Shown here: positions 62,897 to 64,000 of the stretch, piece after piece | Numbering within the stretch: position 1 is the first letter of the stretch | Layout of the letters: each line of letters opens with the position of its first letter | Assembly: GCA_026398435.1 (NCBI GenBank) | Contig: JAPLSW010000032.1 | Location: 58,816 to 122,815, forward strand | Source of the DNA: Chlamydiota bacterium | Lineage (GTDB): Bacteria > Chlamydiota > Chlamydiia > Chlamydiales > Rhabdochlamydiaceae | Length of the DNA: 64,000 bases | Reading direction: 5' to 3' | The notes under the pieces: model-generated | What the model was told of the DNA's origin: nothing | What the model saw: only the letters and a program-made list of their open reading frames with translations | Database searches by the model: none | Position numbers and translations under genes: made by a program

Positions 62897-63952
62897 ATGA
62901 ATTTTACAAGAGAATCTGTTTTCATATCGGCAACACGTTGCTTTTGCAATGCATTTGCTGTAGTCTTAGGCGTTTTTTTAGCAGTAGTTGCTGTATTTGT
63001 TGGAGTTATGATGCTCTCAAATCCAGAAATCATGCCCAATAAAACTGAACTCGTCGTCGCACCCGATGCAAATGGCAGCAGAACTCTACTCCATGAATCT
63101 ACCCCTGCTATCCTCCGGATTAACATCCACGGAGTTATCGGAGAGGGAGCTTTAACCACAGAAAACATCCAAAACGTCCTTTTAGACTCAAGAGAAGACC
63201 TACTAAAGCACAATCGAGTGAAAGCAATATTTCTTCACATGAATACCCCGGGCGGTACAGTTACTGATTCTAATGGAATCTACCAGCTTCTCATGAACTA
63301 CAAGAAAACCTATAACGTACCTATCTACGCCTTTGTCGATGGACTCTGCGCATCAGGGGGTATGTATATTTGTTCCGCTGCCGATAAAATCTATGCGACA
63401 TCTCCAAGTATCATCGGTTCCGTAGGAGTTATTTTAGGTCCGACATTTAACTTCTCAGAGGCCATGGAAAAAATTGGAGTGCAGGCATGTACTCTTACAC
63501 AAGGTAAAGACAAAGATATGCTCAACCCCTTCCGCCCATGGGTTCCAGGAGAGCAGCAGTCTTTAATGGATATCACCCATTCCCTCTATATACAGTTTGT
63601 TGACATCGTTGTATCTGGTAGAAAAGATCTCGATAAAGACAAACTCATTAATGAATATGGAGCGCAAGTATACGTAGCTGACCTGGCACATGAGTATGGA
63701 TATATCGATGTACCAGACACCAATTATAGCGCAGCACTAAAAGACCTGACAATAGCTGCCGGTATCGCAGAACCCCAAGCCTACCAGGTAGTGCAGCTAG
63801 AAATGCCTTCATCACTACTGGCAAGTCTTATCCAAAGCAAGTCGGCTCTTATCACAGGCAAACTAACGCATGTATTCCAGATAGCGCCTGGCATGAGTTC
63901 TGAGCTTAGCGGCAAGTTCCTTTACCTGTACCAACCACAACCAGCTCTTTAA
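62897..63952 (+). CDS. sppA: Signal peptide peptidase SppA, S49 family
   Basis: A membrane-anchored serine protease of 351 residues that clears cleaved signal peptides. One N-terminal helix (about 18-40) anchors it. The nucleophile is Ser153 in CASGGMYICS, with the likely base lysine in TQGKDKD (Lys204). HMNTPGG is the conserved upstream motif. This is the short single-domain form. Its last four codons, including the stop, lie inside the 60-base palindrome that ends the window. Confidence 0.92.
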   Translation: MNFTRESVFISATRCFCNAFAVVLGVFLAVVAVFVGVMMLSNPEIMPNKTELVVAPDANGSRTLLHESTPAILRINIHGVIGEGALTTENIQNVLLDSREDLLKHNRVKAIFLHMNTPGGTVTDSNGIYQLLMNYKKTYNVPIYAFVDGLCASGGMYICSAADKIYATSPSIIGSVGVILGPTFNFSEAMEKIGVQACTLTQGKDKDMLNPFRPWVPGEQQSLMDITHSLYIQFVDIVVSGRKDLDKDKLINEYGAQVYVADLAHEYGYIDVPDTNYSAALKDLTIAAGIAEPQAYQVVQLEMPSSLLASLIQSKSALITGKLTHVFQIAPGMSSELSGKFLYLYQPQPAL

Positions 63953-64000
63953 CACTTTGGCTCCTTACTTAAGTAAGGAGCCAAAGTGTTAAAGAGCTGG
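63941..64000. repeat. Perfect 60-base palindrome at the window end
   Basis: Bases 63941-63970 and 63971-64000 are exact reverse complements with no loop, centred on CTTAAG. The left arm holds the last three codons and stop of sppA plus 18 bases. No mismatch occurs up to the last base, so the symmetry may continue beyond the window. It could be a large terminator, a real inverted duplication, or a fold-back assembly or library artefact. Confidence 0.9.

Noticed and set aside
1..64000. CRISPR arrays, insertion sequences, phage genes or integrases
   Set aside because: No regularly spaced direct repeats, transposase or integrase motifs were seen on either strand.

Overview
The window comes from a member of the order Chlamydiales, most likely one outside the family Chlamydiaceae (a Parachlamydia-, Waddlia- or Simkania-like organism). 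The basis is gene order. Blocks matching the chlamydial arrangement, recalled from C. trachomatis locus numbering, are lpxC-fabZ-lpxA-fmt with lnt; a SurA-like gene with ksgA; dacF - CT550-like - lptE-like - bamD-like - dnaE - uhpC - hisS - mip - trmL - trxA; uppS-cdsA-cmk-plsC; secDF-recJ-euo-gltX; cysJ-ispF; argS and murA; CT538-tsaE-dnaQ-like. EUO and an ATP/ADP-type nucleotide carrier are chlamydial hallmarks. I cannot name the species from sequence alone. No rRNA, CRISPR array or insertion sequence was seen; there is one tRNA, tRNA-Leu(CAG).

Layout. 1-2,400: a gene-poor left end, then two paralogous proteins with inclusion-membrane-like hydrophobic hairpins, at the place where Chlamydia carries CT529/Cap1. 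2,500-8,100: lipid A and fatty acid genes, fmt, lnt and a DoxX-like gene. 8,200-20,300: rRNA methyltransferases, a periplasmic chaperone, a D,D-carboxypeptidase, LptE- and BamD-like envelope assembly factors, DNA polymerase III alpha, and a sugar-phosphate antiporter. 20,400-26,600: hisS, mip, trmL, an unusual carrier/binding-protein fusion, thioredoxin and tRNA-Leu. 26,600-30,800: phospholipid and undecaprenyl genes plus purA. 30,900-43,800: secDF, recJ, the developmental regulator euo, the tsp protease, gltX, a tiny lipoprotein, a flavin reductase and ispF. 44,000-50,300: an ankyrin-like protein, then a cell-wall cluster (ddl, an unknown ATP-grasp enzyme, murA) and an EpmB-like radical SAM enzyme. 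50,400-57,500: argS, leucine dehydrogenase, CT538-like, tsaE, engB, an exonuclease and pgk. 57,800-64,000: nucleotide carrier, DedA, a CDP-alcohol phosphatidyltransferase, a protein with a possible ubiquitin-like N-terminus, an MscS channel and SppA.

Together these genes describe an obligate intracellular Gram-negative bacterium. It makes its own lipid A, lipoproteins, phospholipids and some peptidoglycan precursors, and imports nucleotides and sugar phosphates from the host. Several proteins look like host-facing factors.

Most notable: (1) the window ends in a perfect 60-base palindrome that includes the sppA stop codon; (2) two genes, the second Cap1-position paralogue and lnt, have no ATG, GTG or TTG where their N-terminus should be; (3) a GltP-like carrier with altered substrate motifs is fused to an amino-acid-type binding domain; (4) an uncharacterised ATP-grasp ligase sits between ddl and murA; (5) MurA keeps the fosfomycin-target cysteine that C. 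trachomatis has lost; (6) a ubiquitin-like N-terminal domain is possible in an orphan protein. Locus-number comparisons are from memory and were not searched.
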